From: Arthrobacter wenxiniae | Lineage (GTDB): Bacteria; Actinomycetota; Actinomycetes; Actinomycetales; Micrococcaceae | Length of the DNA: 64,000 nucleotides | Reading direction: 5' to 3' | Assembly: GCF_013376105.1 (NCBI RefSeq) | Contig: NZ_JAAMFM010000002.1 | Location: 124,001 to 188,000 of the forward strand | Shown here: in pieces, positions 26,941-35,558 of the stretch | Layout of the letters: every line of letters begins with the position of its first letter | Numbering within the stretch: the stretch's first letter is position 1 | Notes under the pieces: generated by a model | What the model was told of the DNA's origin: nothing | The model's input: only the letters and a program-made list of their open reading frames with translations | The model's database searches: none | Position numbers and translations under genes: made by a program

Positions 26941-27090
26941 GCCGGCCAACGCGCCGTCCAGGTCCGGATGCCGCCAGGTGAATCCGGCATCCTGCAATGT
27001 GGCGGGCCGCACCCACCGGCTTTTGACCACCGGCAGCCTGGACAGGGAGACGAGCCTGCCGATCAGCGGTGCCGCACCGTCGACCAGGGT
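26941..27090 (-). pseudogene. Possible epimerase (DUF1731-like) C-terminal fragment
   Basis: About 50 residues read LVDGAAPLIGRLVSLSRLPV then VVKSRWVRPATLQDAGFTW and RHPDLDGAL. The pattern 'VRPxxLxxAGFxWxHPDLxxAL' resembles the C-terminus of TIGR01777-type sugar-nucleotide epimerase-like proteins. There is no N-terminal Rossmann part. It follows the TetR remnant in another frame. The assignment is tentative. Confidence 0.35.
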
Positions 27091-27118
27091 GCGCGTGCGG
27101 CGCTGGTCTTCGGAGCGG

Positions 27119-27313
27119 GGGAGCCAGCGCGTCGAGTCCGGCGTGCATGGCAGCCCGGAGCCGGTCCGCAAGCCCCGCCGTGCCGGGGAGGGCTTCGTGC
27201 GCCATGCTCCGCTGCTCCGCGACGGATTCGCGGCAGGGCTCCAGGACCAGCTCGTGCTTGGACGCGAAGTAGTAGTAGGCGCTGCCCAGAAAAACGCCGG
27301 CCTCGGCGGCATA
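27119..27313 (-). pseudogene. Truncated TetR-family regulator
   Basis: AAEAGVFLGSAYYYFASKHE is the recognition-helix half of a TetR DNA-binding domain, followed by LADRLRAAMHAGLDALAP of the effector domain. The first ~35 residues (start and first HTH helix) are gone, and the sequence leaves frame after DALAP. It is divergent from the SnoaL-like relic that begins eight bases away, as in an original regulator-target pair. Not functional as written. Confidence 0.7.
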
Positions 27314-27320
27314 CTGGAGT

Positions 27321-27613
27321 ATGGGCAGCAGCGATGAATTTCCTGCATGGGTCAACTCCGCCTTGTACGAGGCGGAACGGTCCCTCCACAACGGCAACGC
27401 AGGGCCGCGCCGGGCGATCTGGTCCCGCAACGAGCCCGTCAGCATCCTGGGCGCGTGGCGGATGGCATGGCCTATGCCGCAGGCCTGGAGCACATCTCGG
27501 CATCCGTGGACGGCCAGCCGCGCACCTTCACGCTGCGGGCCACCCAGGTCTATCGACGGGAATCAGGGGAATGGAAGGTGGCCCACCGGCATGCCGACAC
27601 CGTCGAGGAGTGA
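27321..27613 (+). pseudogene. Decayed SnoaL/NTF2-like protein
   Basis: The N-terminal part reads EFPAWVNSALYEAERSLHNG and SRNEPVSILGAW in one frame. The C-terminal part, GMAYAAGLEHISASVDGQPR and TLRATQVYRRESGEWKVAHR, follows in another frame and ends at TGA 27611-27613. These are the two ends of a SnoaL-like/DUF4440 fold protein. About 50-60 central residues are deleted at the junction near 27455. Loss of the TetR partner next door suggests both decayed together. Confidence 0.75.
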
Positions 27614-27721
27614 CGGTACGCCCCACTGTGGACCGTGTCCCCGGACCGTGCCGCATGGACCGGGACCGACGTCTGGGCCTCGACGCGCTCGCAGCGCTCG
27701 CTGCTCGCCCACCGGAGTGGG

Positions 27722-28345
27722 TCAGCTGCCGGCGGACGCCAGCTGGACCGGCGCGTCCTGTCCCGCCCACGTCACCGTCAGCACCGGCTCCCCGTGGACG
27801 ACGCCGGACAGGTCCAGGGCGCGGGCGATCCGCAGCGTGAGCGCCCCGGCAGGAACAGTGGTGACGGCGTCCGCCGTCGTCGGTCCAGCGGGAAACAATG
27901 GCGGGATGGACGTGGCAGTTCCGCTGCTGGCAAGCCATGCGGCGGCAGGGAGCGTCTCCATCCGGCCGGCAACTTCACGCAGTTCCACAGCCTGCGGCTT
28001 GCCGGCCAGCAGCGCGGCGGCAAGTTCGCCCACGTAGACGGGATCGGCGGCGGCGTCATAGACCCAGCGGCGCCCGAGCACCGAATGCTCCATGGTGCCG
28101 ACCAGGAACTCCCCGGCACCATCCAGCGGTGCGCCCCGGTAGCTCAGCGGCACCTGGTAGGCACCGGCCCCGGCGCCGGCCAGGATGGTCTCGAGGCCCA
28201 CCTCGCCCGCCGGGTCGTCAAAGCGGAAGGAGCCCAGGCGCGCCAGCGCCCCCGCGTCCCCGCTGAACCAGGGCTGTCGCGGCAGCCATTGCGCCAGCAG
28301 TTCCATTTTCGTGGGCCGCAGCTCGGCCCGGTACACAATTGCCAT
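27722..28345 (-). CDS. Maltokinase N-terminal-cap-like protein (CG0192-related)
   Basis: 207 residues from the ATG at 28345. MAIVYRAELRPTKMELLAQW, GSFRFDDPAGEVGLETILAG, YQVPLSYRGAPLDGA and VGTMEHSVLGRRWVYDA are the conserved elements of the stand-alone maltokinase N-terminal cap domain family. This is a cystatin-like fold found in actinobacteria with no established catalytic role. It is a full-length single-domain protein; no kinase domain follows. The start has no clear Shine-Dalgarno. Confidence 0.8.
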   Translation of the reverse strand: MAIVYRAELRPTKMELLAQWLPRQPWFSGDAGALARLGSFRFDDPAGEVGLETILAGAGAGAYQVPLSYRGAPLDGAGEFLVGTMEHSVLGRRWVYDAAADPVYVGELAAALLAGKPQAVELREVAGRMETLPAAAWLASSGTATSIPPLFPAGPTTADAVTTVPAGALTLRIARALDLSGVVHGEPVLTVTWAGQDAPVQLASAGS

Positions 28346-28436
28346 GCGGCCCAGTCTAGGTCCCTGCCGGTCCGCGCGCGCGGGGCGTATCGTATGACCA
28401 GGTGCCGTGCGTGCCGGCAGGCAGGAGGGATGGGAC

Positions 28437-28805
28437 ATGGCCCGGACATTCACCATTGAGCTGGTGCCGGCGGATCCGGACGGCCGCGTGCCCGACCTCA
28501 TGACTGTCGACCTCGGCCTGCGGGCCAACCGCCTGAAGTACCTGAAGCTGCTGGACAGGCTCACGAATGAGTTTTTGTACCAGGCAAGTCCCATGAAATG
28601 GCCTCCCGAGCCGCGGGGATCGTGGATCTGTTTCCCTGTGGGCGGGCGCATCGCCATATGCCTGTGGGACAAGGGGGAGCCGGATTTATGGAGGTACGGC
28701 CACGGATTCGGCACCTTGACAGTCATGCGCATTGTCAGCGAAGAGACATGCCTGGCGATGCGCAGGCAGGGTGGCCTGCCATGGACGTCGGCACGTCAAA
28801 AGTGA
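28437..28805 (+). CDS. Hypothetical protein
   Basis: 122 residues from the ATG at 28437 with AGGAGGGA eight bases upstream. It is soluble, with mixed charge. KYLKLLDRLTNEFLYQASPMKWPP and WRYGHGFGTLTVMRIVSEETCLAMRRQ are the most structured parts, and the end is GGLPWTSARQK. I recognise no family. Its 3' end overlaps the start of the next membrane protein gene by about 25 bases, so the two are probably cotranscribed. Confidence 0.6.
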   Translation: MARTFTIELVPADPDGRVPDLMTVDLGLRANRLKYLKLLDRLTNEFLYQASPMKWPPEPRGSWICFPVGGRIAICLWDKGEPDLWRYGHGFGTLTVMRIVSEETCLAMRRQGGLPWTSARQK

Positions 28806-29236
28806 AGACTCTCCTTGTCTACGTGGGCGCGCCCCTGGCTGTGGGCACAATCTCGGCGTTTCTCGCCCCGACGCCCGGTTCCGACAACCTCACGGCGTTG
28901 GACCTGGCCGTGTTCTTCTCCACCATGGCAGTAATCATGGCGACACTGCTGGTTGCGCTTGCCCTGCTGTCGGCCTTTCCCGCACGGATAGGCCACAGCA
29001 TCCGCAAGGCATTGAGCCCGGCGACCTTCCTTTGGTTTGCGGTTGGGGAAGCGGGCGGGGTGCTTGGCATGATCCCGACGTGGGCATTTGAGCCGTATCG
29101 ATACTTCTTTGCGGCAACACTGGCTGGCGCGGCAACCGCCGTGGTCACTGTTGTCTACATAGGCATCGTCAACCTTTCGGCTCAACAGCGCGAGGATGAG
29201 GCCTACATGGCGCGGCACCTTGACCCCTCGCACTGA
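28781..29236 (+). CDS. Hypothetical four-span membrane protein
   Basis: 151 residues from ATG 28781; ATG 28748 or GTG 28802 are alternatives, and none has a good Shine-Dalgarno. Four hydrophobic segments are visible at about residues 8-27, 38-63, 76-98 and 108-132, with a charged C-terminal tail (QQREDEAYMARHLDPSH). No motif is known to me. It overlaps the preceding hypothetical gene. Confidence 0.55.
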   Translation: MDVGTSKVKTLLVYVGAPLAVGTISAFLAPTPGSDNLTALDLAVFFSTMAVIMATLLVALALLSAFPARIGHSIRKALSPATFLWFAVGEAGGVLGMIPTWAFEPYRYFFAATLAGAATAVVTVVYIGIVNLSAQQREDEAYMARHLDPSH

Positions 29237-29249
29237 CTCTCGCATTGGC

Positions 29250-30041
29250 CTACCCCAAGGACGCGATCCCGCCCTGCAGCCCGGATTCAAGCAACTGGTA
29301 GGCAACAAACGGGTCATCCTGCTTCGCGCTGTGGGCGATCAATGCCCTATTCAGCTTTCCGACGCTCACCGCGACCACCTTGAATGCGGCGTCGGTTTGG
29401 TGGCGCCCCACCAGCCTGTCCGAGCCGGCATCCACGCCTTTCAGGTCCCCGCCGCTGATGGCCGACAGGCGCTCCTGCGTGACGCGAAGTATCTCGTCCC
29501 GAAATTTCAGCCCGAACAGGCGCTCATTCAGTTGTTGCAGCTCCTCCTGCCGCTTTTCCTGCTCGCCGGAATCAGGGCCGTCAGCCGCCCCCACGGCCTG
29601 AAGGGCTTTCCTCGTGACCTCCTCGGTGAATTGGACAGCCTCCCTTTCCACCTCACCCACCAAATTCGAGCCAATGAGCGGTGCCAGCTCGGTCCATTCC
29701 ACGGCCCAACCCGGTTCCACTGCCTGGCGTTCGTCCGCGGCGTCGACCAACTCCGGCTCCCGGGCAGTGTTCTCCTCCGGTTCATTCTCAAACTCGAGCA
29801 GTGCCTCTGCGAGCGGAATGGTTCGACCTTCCAGGATGGCCGCCTCCGCATTCTTCCGATTCCCGGTGAGTTCCGGTGCGGAGGCAATCAGATAGGCTTC
29901 GGCCTCCTGCTGGTCGATCGACACGAGCGCCGCGACCGGCAGTCCGTTCCTGGTGATGACCAGCGGGTTTCCGCTCGTCTCCAGCTCATCGAAAACTTCC
30001 TTGGCGTGCCGTGCAAGTTCGCGGACTGTGATGGTGGCCAT
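29250..30041 (-). CDS. Phd/YefM-type antitoxin-domain protein with long C-terminal extension
   Basis: 263 residues from the second of two adjacent ATGs (30041), six bases after AGGAG. Residues 1-60 are a prevent-host-death antitoxin domain: MATITVRELARHAKEVFDEL and PLVITRNGLPVAALVSIDQ. The following 200 residues are acidic and helical, with a coiled-coil-like GEQEKRQEELQQLNERLFGL near 180. Ordinary Phd antitoxins are 70-100 residues. No toxin gene is adjacent on the same strand: downstream lie the convergent small genes. It may be an orphan regulator or have its effector fused. Confidence 0.7.
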   Translation of the reverse strand: MATITVRELARHAKEVFDELETSGNPLVITRNGLPVAALVSIDQQEAEAYLIASAPELTGNRKNAEAAILEGRTIPLAEALLEFENEPEENTAREPELVDAADERQAVEPGWAVEWTELAPLIGSNLVGEVEREAVQFTEEVTRKALQAVGAADGPDSGEQEKRQEELQQLNERLFGLKFRDEILRVTQERLSAISGGDLKGVDAGSDRLVGRHQTDAAFKVVAVSVGKLNRALIAHSAKQDDPFVAYQLLESGLQGGIASLG

Positions 30042-30053
30042 CATGATCTCCTA

Positions 30054-30072
30054 TGTCTGACGCTTGTCTGAC
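30054..30072. promoter_or_regulatory. Two TGTCTGAC direct repeats before the Phd-type gene
   Basis: TGTCTGAC at 30054-30061 and again at 30065-30072, 11 bp apart (one helical turn). They begin 13 bp upstream of the start codon. Antitoxins of this fold autoregulate through short repeated sites, so this is a plausible operator. Confidence 0.5.
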
Positions 30073-30142
30073 ATCATACCGCGGCACGCCGTGGAAAGCA
30101 CCGGCCCAAGGCAAAATGCCAGGCGGGCCGACGCCGTCAGGG

Positions 30143-31837
30143 CTAGACGTCCAGGTGGGTGGGCCCGAACATCTTCAGCAGCACGTCAACCACGACGACG
30201 TTCGGCCCGTCCGCGGCGAAGCCTTCCCTGAGCGCGTCCCCGACATCCTCGGGCTTCACGCGCCGGGCCGGGACGCCGAAGGCTTCCGCGAGCTTCACGA
30301 AGTCCGGGCGGGCCAGCTCCGTGTGCGTGGCCTTGCCGAAGGCGCCCACCATGTACTCGCGCAGGATGCCGTAGCCGCCGTCGTCCACGATCAGCCACGT
30401 GACCGGCGCGTTGTGCTGCCTGGCGGTGGCGAGCTCGGCGATGGAGTACATGGCCGAACCGTCGCCGGCCACGGCCAGCACGCGGGCCGGCCTGCCCTGG
30501 CTCTGCAGGCCGAGCGAACCGCCGATGGCGGCCGGGAAGCCGTAGCCGAGGCCGCCGGCGCCTTGGGCGGAGTGGAATTCACCGTCGCGGGCATCCCAGC
30601 AGCTCCAGCCCCAGTACGCCGAAATGGTCATGTCCCAGAACGTCTGCATGTCGGCCGGGACGGCCTCGCGGATGTCCGCCATGAACTTCCGCTCCAGGGC
30701 CAGGTCCTGCCCGTCGAGCCGGGCCTGCACCTTGGCGAGCGTTTCCTTGACGACAGTCTGCGGCCTGGCGCCGTGCCAGTCGGCGTCGGCACTCAGCGAC
30801 GCGTCAAGGGCGTCGTCGAGGGCGGTCAGTGCCTGGCCGGCGTCGGCCCGGATGCCCAGCGCGGGCCGGTTGGACTCCAGGACGCGCGGCTCGGCGTCGA
30901 TCTGGATGATGCGCCCGCGCGGCTCCATGGTGAAGTAGTTGCTGGACACCTCGCCCAGGGACGAGCCGATGACCACCAGGACGTCGGCGTCCTCCAGGAG
31001 CTCGGTCACGTGCCGGTCCTCGACCCACGACTGCAGCGACAGCTCATGCGTCCACGGGAACGCGCCGTTGCCGCCGGGCGTGCACACCACGGGGGCGTTG
31101 AGTTTTTCGGCGATGGACAGCAGCTGCGCCGCGGCCCTGCCCCGGCGCACGCCGCCGCCGGCCACAATGGCGGGCCGCTTGGACGCGGTCAGCCACTTCA
31201 CGGCCTCCCGAACCAGCTCCACGCGGGGCGGGTTGTCGAAGGGCTCGGCCAGCGCGTCCTCGACGGCCGGCACAAAGATCGGGTCCAGCAGCACGTTCTG
31301 CGGCACCTCGATCCACACCGGGCCCTGCGGGGAGGACACGGCCTCGGTCCAGGCGTCCTGGATGGCGGAGGGGATGCCGGAGGCGTGCTGGATGAGCCGC
31401 TGGCTCTTCGTGACGTTCGCGGCCGACGCCTTTTGGTCATCGAGCTGGTGCAGCATGCCCTTGCGCCGGGCACCCAGGCCCTCGAGCGGGATCTGGCTGG
31501 CCACCACGATCATGGGCACGCCCGTCGCGTATGCCTCCTGCAGGCCGGCCAGCGCGGTCAGCGCGCCCGGGCCCGTGGACAGAAACAGCACACCGACCTC
31601 GCCCGTGGCGCGCGAATAGCCGTCCGCCGCGAAGGCGGAGTTGTTCTCCACGCGGGAGGAGACAAAGTGCAGGGGCGAGCGGCTGAGCGCATCGAAGAGG
31701 CCCAGCGCGTGCTGGCCCGGGATGCCAAACACGGTCTTGGCGCCCAGGGCGGCCAGGGTTTCGACGACGAGGTCCCCGCCGTTGCGCTGGACGAAGGTCT
31801 CGACAGGCTCGACCACCGGGCTTTGGAGATTGCTCAC
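30143..31837 (-). CDS. Thiamine-diphosphate-dependent decarboxylase (AruI-like candidate)
   Basis: 564 residues of acetolactate-synthase/benzoylformate-decarboxylase architecture. The Pyr domain (15-185) has the activating Glu in [20 protein letters not shown]. The central domain has [15 protein letters not shown], and the PP domain has [20 protein letters not shown] followed by VDDGGYGIL. The usual NN of the ThDP motif is DD here. The start is a GTG overlapping the agmatinase stop (GTGA). Coupling to a ureohydrolase suggests 2-ketoarginine decarboxylase, as AruI with GbuA in Pseudomonas. Plain acetolactate synthase is unlikely without a small subunit. Confidence 0.8.
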   Translation of the reverse strand: MSNLQSPVVEPVETFVQRNGGDLVVETLAALGAKTVFGIPGQHALGLFDALSRSPLHFVSSRVENNSAFAADGYSRATGEVGVLFLSTGPGALTALAGLQEAYATGVPMIVVASQIPLEGLGARRKGMLHQLDDQKASAANVTKSQRLIQHASGIPSAIQDAWTEAVSSPQGPVWIEVPQNVLLDPIFVPAVEDALAEPFDNPPRVELVREAVKWLTASKRPAIVAGGGVRRGRAAAQLLSIAEKLNAPVVCTPGGNGAFPWTHELSLQSWVEDRHVTELLEDADVLVVIGSSLGEVSSNYFTMEPRGRIIQIDAEPRVLESNRPALGIRADAGQALTALDDALDASLSADADWHGARPQTVVKETLAKVQARLDGQDLALERKFMADIREAVPADMQTFWDMTISAYWGWSCWDARDGEFHSAQGAGGLGYGFPAAIGGSLGLQSQGRPARVLAVAGDGSAMYSIAELATARQHNAPVTWLIVDDGGYGILREYMVGAFGKATHTELARPDFVKLAEAFGVPARRVKPEDVGDALREGFAADGPNVVVVDVLLKMFGPTHLDV

Positions 31838-32946
31838 TTGGCGGCCCCCGCGGTCTCGCTCCCCGACCGCTCCCCCTGCTCGACCGGCGGGGTCGGCGCG
31901 AAGCCGGCCGGCCGGCGTCGTGCCTCGGCGTCAAGGGCCTGGGCGGCATAGCCGTTCGCGGCGCCGAAGCGGTCGCCTTCACGAACGTTGTCGGCCATGA
32001 GGGTGATGAGCTCAAAGCCCACGTGGCTGGCGGCGACGCCGGTGATTTCGGCGTGGTCGTAGGCCGGGGAGACTTCCACGATGTCGGCGCCGATGAGGTT
32101 CATGCCGCGGAAGCCGCGGATGATTTCCAGGAGCTCGCGGCTCGTGATGCCGCCCGCCTCGGGAGTGCCGGTGCCGGGGGCGTGCGCGGGGTCCAGGACG
32201 TCGATGTCGACGGAGATGTAGAGGGGGCGCGTGCCGATGCGGTCGCGGATTTTGGCCACGGTTTCAAGCACGCCCTGGTGGTAGACGTCGGCGGAGGTGA
32301 CGATGCCGAAGCCGAAGCGGTGGTCGTCGTCGAGGTCCTTCTTGCCGTAGAGCGGGCCGCGGGTGCCTACGTGGGAGATGGCCTCGGTGTCCAGCAGCCC
32401 CTCCTCGACGGCGCGCCGAAAGGGGGTGCCGTGGGTGTAGGCTGCGCCGAAGTAGCTGTCCCAGGTGTCCAGGTGCGCGTCGAAGTGCAGCATGGCCACG
32501 GGCGCGCCGGCCCGCTCGGCGGCGGCGCGCAGGAGGGGCAGCGCGATGGTGTGGTCCCCGCCGAGGGTCAGCAGCTTGGAGCCGCCGGCAGTCAGATCCA
32601 GCGCGTTCTGCTGGATGGTCTCGATGGCCTCGCCAATGTTGAACGGGTTGACGGCCATGTCGCCGGCGTCCGCCACCTGGCAGTTTTCAAACGGCGAAAC
32701 GTCCCAGGCCGGGTTGTACGGGCGCAGCAGCCTGCTGGCCTCGCGGACGTGGTTGGCACCGAAGCGGGCACCCGGGCGGTAGGAGACGCCGCTGTCAAAG
32801 GGGACGCCGACGACGGCCACGTCCGCCTTGGCGACCTGGTCCAGGCGCGGCAGGCGCGCATAGGTGGCAGCGCCCGCGTAGCGCGGGATCTGGGAGGAAT
32901 CGATGGGGCCAAGGTTGCCGTTGGCCTCGATGCGGATCTCTTTCAT
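31834..32946 (-). CDS. Agmatinase/guanidinobutyrase-family ureohydrolase
   Basis: 370 residues. The binuclear manganese ligands of the family are all present: [11 protein letters not shown] (His), [14 protein letters not shown] (Asp, His, Asp) and [19 protein letters not shown] (Asp, Asp). [17 protein letters not shown] is the typical agmatinase start. It removes urea from agmatine, 4-guanidinobutyrate or a similar guanidino compound. The coupled ThDP enzyme favours 4-guanidinobutyrate from the arginine transaminase route. ATG 32946 is preceded by GAAGGA. An A+T-rich island (about 33015-33060) upstream probably holds its promoter. Confidence 0.88.
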   Translation of the reverse strand: MKEIRIEANGNLGPIDSSQIPRYAGAATYARLPRLDQVAKADVAVVGVPFDSGVSYRPGARFGANHVREASRLLRPYNPAWDVSPFENCQVADAGDMAVNPFNIGEAIETIQQNALDLTAGGSKLLTLGGDHTIALPLLRAAAERAGAPVAMLHFDAHLDTWDSYFGAAYTHGTPFRRAVEEGLLDTEAISHVGTRGPLYGKKDLDDDHRFGFGIVTSADVYHQGVLETVAKIRDRIGTRPLYISVDIDVLDPAHAPGTGTPEAGGITSRELLEIIRGFRGMNLIGADIVEVSPAYDHAEITGVAASHVGFELITLMADNVREGDRFGAANGYAAQALDAEARRRPAGFAPTPPVEQGERSGSETAGAAK

Positions 32947-33232
32947 GGACGTCCTTCGTTTCTTGAAGCAGTAGACCTGCGTCACATGCGGTCTGTGTCT
33001 CCATGCTACAGCCGGAGTTGTCTAATGTGAATCAAAAGTTTTCTAAAAGGGAATTTTGCGGCAGTTCCGCCGATGCAGCCATTCTGGCTCCCGCGGTGGC
33101 CGCCCGCGCAGGAAACACGGACGTCAAGATTTCGTCAAGAGCGGGTTCCACGCCGGATTGCGGTGCTAGTCTCACTGGGCCGCCACTGGGCGGTTCCAAC
33201 TCTTGCGCGTCCATGGGCGAAAGGATCCTCCC

Positions 33233-35212
33233 GTGACTTCCCTCTCCCATCCCCCCGCGGACCCGGGGACACCCGTGCGGCCCACGCGCCGCAAGGCGTT
33301 CCGCGACTGGCTCATGGAGGGCCTGCCGGAAAGCTCGGGCAAGCGCCAGGGCCCGCACGGCAAGCCCGACGCCGAGCACGCCCCCCACAGCTGGTGGCGC
33401 GTCATGTGCCTGACCGGCCTGGACTACTTTTCCACCCTTGGCTACCAGCCCGCCATCGCCGCCCTGGCGGCCGGCGTCCTCGCCCCACTGGCCACGATCG
33501 TCCTGGTGGCTGTCACCCTCTTCGGCGCCCTGCCCGTCTACAAGAGGGTGGCCCGCGAAAGCCCACACGGTGCCGGCTCCATCTCAATGCTCGAGCGCCT
33601 GCTCCCCCGGTGGTGGGGCAAACTGTTTGTGCTGGCCCTGCTGGGCTTCGCCGCCACGGACTTCATGATCACCATCACGCTGTCCGCCGCGGACGCCTCC
33701 GCGCACCTTATTGAAAACCCGTTTGCCCCCAGCTTCCTCCACGGGCAAAACGTCATCATCACCCTGGTGCTCGTGGCCGCACTGGCCGCCGTGTTCCTGC
33801 GCGGCTTCAAGGAAGCCATCGGCATCGCGGTCGTCCTGGTCGTGATTTTCCTGGCGCTCAACCTGGTGGTCGTCGCCGTCGCCCTCGTCAAGGCCCTGGC
33901 CAGCCCCATCCTCACCACCGACTGGTGGACGGCCCTGACCACCCAACACGGCAACCCCATCATGATTATTGCCATTGCCCTGCTGGTCTTTCCGCGCCTG
34001 GCCCTTGGCCTGTCCGGCTTTGAGACGGGCGTGGCCGTCATGCCGCAGATCAAGGGCCGCCCGGGCGACACCGAGCAGAACCCTGTGGGCCGGATCGCCG
34101 GTGCCCACAAGCTGCTGACGACGGCGGCCGTCATCATGAGCGCCTTCCTCATCACGTCCTCACTGGCCACCACCATCCTCATTCCCGCGGCTGAATTCCA
34201 GCCCGGCGGTTCGGCGAATGGCCGCGCACTGGCCTACCTGGCCCACCAGTTGCTCGGGCAGGGCTTCGGGACGGCCTATGACATCAGCACCATCGCCATC
34301 CTGTGGTTTGCGGGGGCGTCGGCCATGGCCGGCCTGCTGAACCTGGTGCCCCGGTACCTGCCCCGCTTTGGCATGGCCCCCGAGTGGGCCGGGGCGGTGC
34401 GGCCGCTGGTGCTCGTGTTCTCCGTGATAGCGGTTGTCATCACGCTGGTGTTCAACGCCAGCGTCGATGCCCAGGGCGGCGCGTACGCCACAGGCGTGCT
34501 GGTCCTGATCACGTCCGCCGCCATCGCGGTCACGCTGTCGGCCCGGCGCAAGAAACAACGCGGTGCCACCATTGGATTCGGCATCGTGTCCGTGGCGTTC
34601 ATCTACACCACCGTGGCCAACTCGATCGAGCGCCCTGACGGGCTGAAGATCGCTGCCCTGTTCATTGTCGGCATTGTGGGCGTCAGTCTCCTCTCCCGGA
34701 TCCGGCGGGCCTTTGAGCTGCGGGCCACCTACATCCGGATGGATGAGGCGGCCATGCGGTTTGTGGCCGCCGTGGACGACGACACCATCCGCTTCATCTC
34801 CCACGATCCCAAGACCCGCGACGCCGCCGCCTACCGCCGCAAGCTCAGCCACGCCGCCACCGTCAACGAGATCGGCGACCCCAGGGACGCCCTGTTCCTG
34901 GAGGTCATCGTGGACGACTCCTCCGACTTCGAGACCGCCCTGGAGATCCGCGGCATCGAGGTCGAAGGCTTCAGGATCCTGGAGGTCCACGGTTCCACCG
35001 TCCCCAACACGGTCGCCGCCGTCCTTCTCCACGTGCGCGACGTCACAGGGATCATCCCGCACATCTATTTCCGCTGGAATGAGGGCAACCCCATCACCAA
35101 CCTGCTCAAGTTCCTCTTCTTTGGCGAGGGCGAGATCGCGCCGGTCACGCGCGAGGTGCTCCGCGAGGCCGAACCCGACCTCACCCAGCGCCCCTGGGTC
35201 CACGTGGGCTGA
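33233..35212 (+). CDS. APC-superfamily permease with cytosolic C-terminal domain
   Basis: 659 residues from a GTG with AAGGA upstream. About 12 spans lie between residues 60 and 490. [20 protein letters not shown] is TM1, with the helix break typical of APC carriers, and [21 protein letters not shown] lies near TM6. The last ~170 residues are soluble ([40 protein letters not shown]), a layout like amino-acid or potassium permeases with regulatory tails (KimA-like). The substrate is unknown. It stands alone: divergent from agmatinase across 286 bp and convergent with the redox module. Confidence 0.78.
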   Translation: MTSLSHPPADPGTPVRPTRRKAFRDWLMEGLPESSGKRQGPHGKPDAEHAPHSWWRVMCLTGLDYFSTLGYQPAIAALAAGVLAPLATIVLVAVTLFGALPVYKRVARESPHGAGSISMLERLLPRWWGKLFVLALLGFAATDFMITITLSAADASAHLIENPFAPSFLHGQNVIITLVLVAALAAVFLRGFKEAIGIAVVLVVIFLALNLVVVAVALVKALASPILTTDWWTALTTQHGNPIMIIAIALLVFPRLALGLSGFETGVAVMPQIKGRPGDTEQNPVGRIAGAHKLLTTAAVIMSAFLITSSLATTILIPAAEFQPGGSANGRALAYLAHQLLGQGFGTAYDISTIAILWFAGASAMAGLLNLVPRYLPRFGMAPEWAGAVRPLVLVFSVIAVVITLVFNASVDAQGGAYATGVLVLITSAAIAVTLSARRKKQRGATIGFGIVSVAFIYTTVANSIERPDGLKIAALFIVGIVGVSLLSRIRRAFELRATYIRMDEAAMRFVAAVDDDTIRFISHDPKTRDAAAYRRKLSHAATVNEIGDPRDALFLEVIVDDSSDFETALEIRGIEVEGFRILEVHGSTVPNTVAAVLLHVRDVTGIIPHIYFRWNEGNPITNLLKFLFFGEGEIAPVTREVLREAEPDLTQRPWVHVG

Positions 35213-35309
35213 ATGGGCGCTCCCGGGGCGGACCTGCCGGGATTGCCGCGGCATCCGGCCATCAGACGCGTCGGGCAAAACGCCGTCGAAAGTGATGCGG
35301 CGTCGGGCG

Positions 35310-35558
35310 TCAGGGCCCGGTGATGCGCAGGGCAAGGAGCGGGCAGAGCTTGACGGCGTCCACGGCCGCACCCAGTTCCGCGCCGGTGAGCGGAACGTTC
35401 GACGCATCGGCCCGGGCCCGGACACGACCCGGCGCGGCGAGCGGGTAGCCCCAGTCGTCACGCGTCAGGGCCTCCGGCAGCAGCTCCGTGCACAGCCCGC
35501 GCCCGTCGCACATGGTCCAGTCGATGTGCAGCCGCGCCGCAGGCCCGGCGACGCTCAC
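35310..35558 (-). CDS. Three-cysteine ferredoxin
   Basis: 82 residues from a GTG overlapping the TGA of the NuoF-like gene. LHIDWTMCDGRGLCTELLPE and AVKLCPLLALRI give a C-x5-C ... CP pattern. The middle Cys of a normal CxxCxxC is Arg, as in the [3Fe-4S] ferredoxins that serve actinobacterial cytochromes P450. It probably carries electrons to or from the NuoF-like subunit encoded just upstream. Confidence 0.8.
   Translation of the reverse strand: MSVAGPAARLHIDWTMCDGRGLCTELLPEALTRDDWGYPLAAPGRVRARADASNVPLTGAELGAAVDAVKLCPLLALRITGP

Noticed and set aside
26532-26990. Overlapping frames on both strands after the DUF5107 gene
   Set aside because: Arg/Pro-rich, no ribosome site, no recognisable motif. 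Treated as debris next to the decayed genes.
24206-30072. One common regulon for all TGTCAGACA/TGTCTGAC motifs (2042, 24206, 30054, 30065)
   Set aside because: The core is only eight or nine bases and the arrangement differs (palindrome versus direct repeats). Different proteins are more likely, so each is listed separately.
32947-33232. Possible c-di-AMP riboswitch before the APC permease
   Set aside because: The 286-bp gap shows an A+T-rich island and G+C-rich leader, but I could not match the conserved ydaO-type elements.
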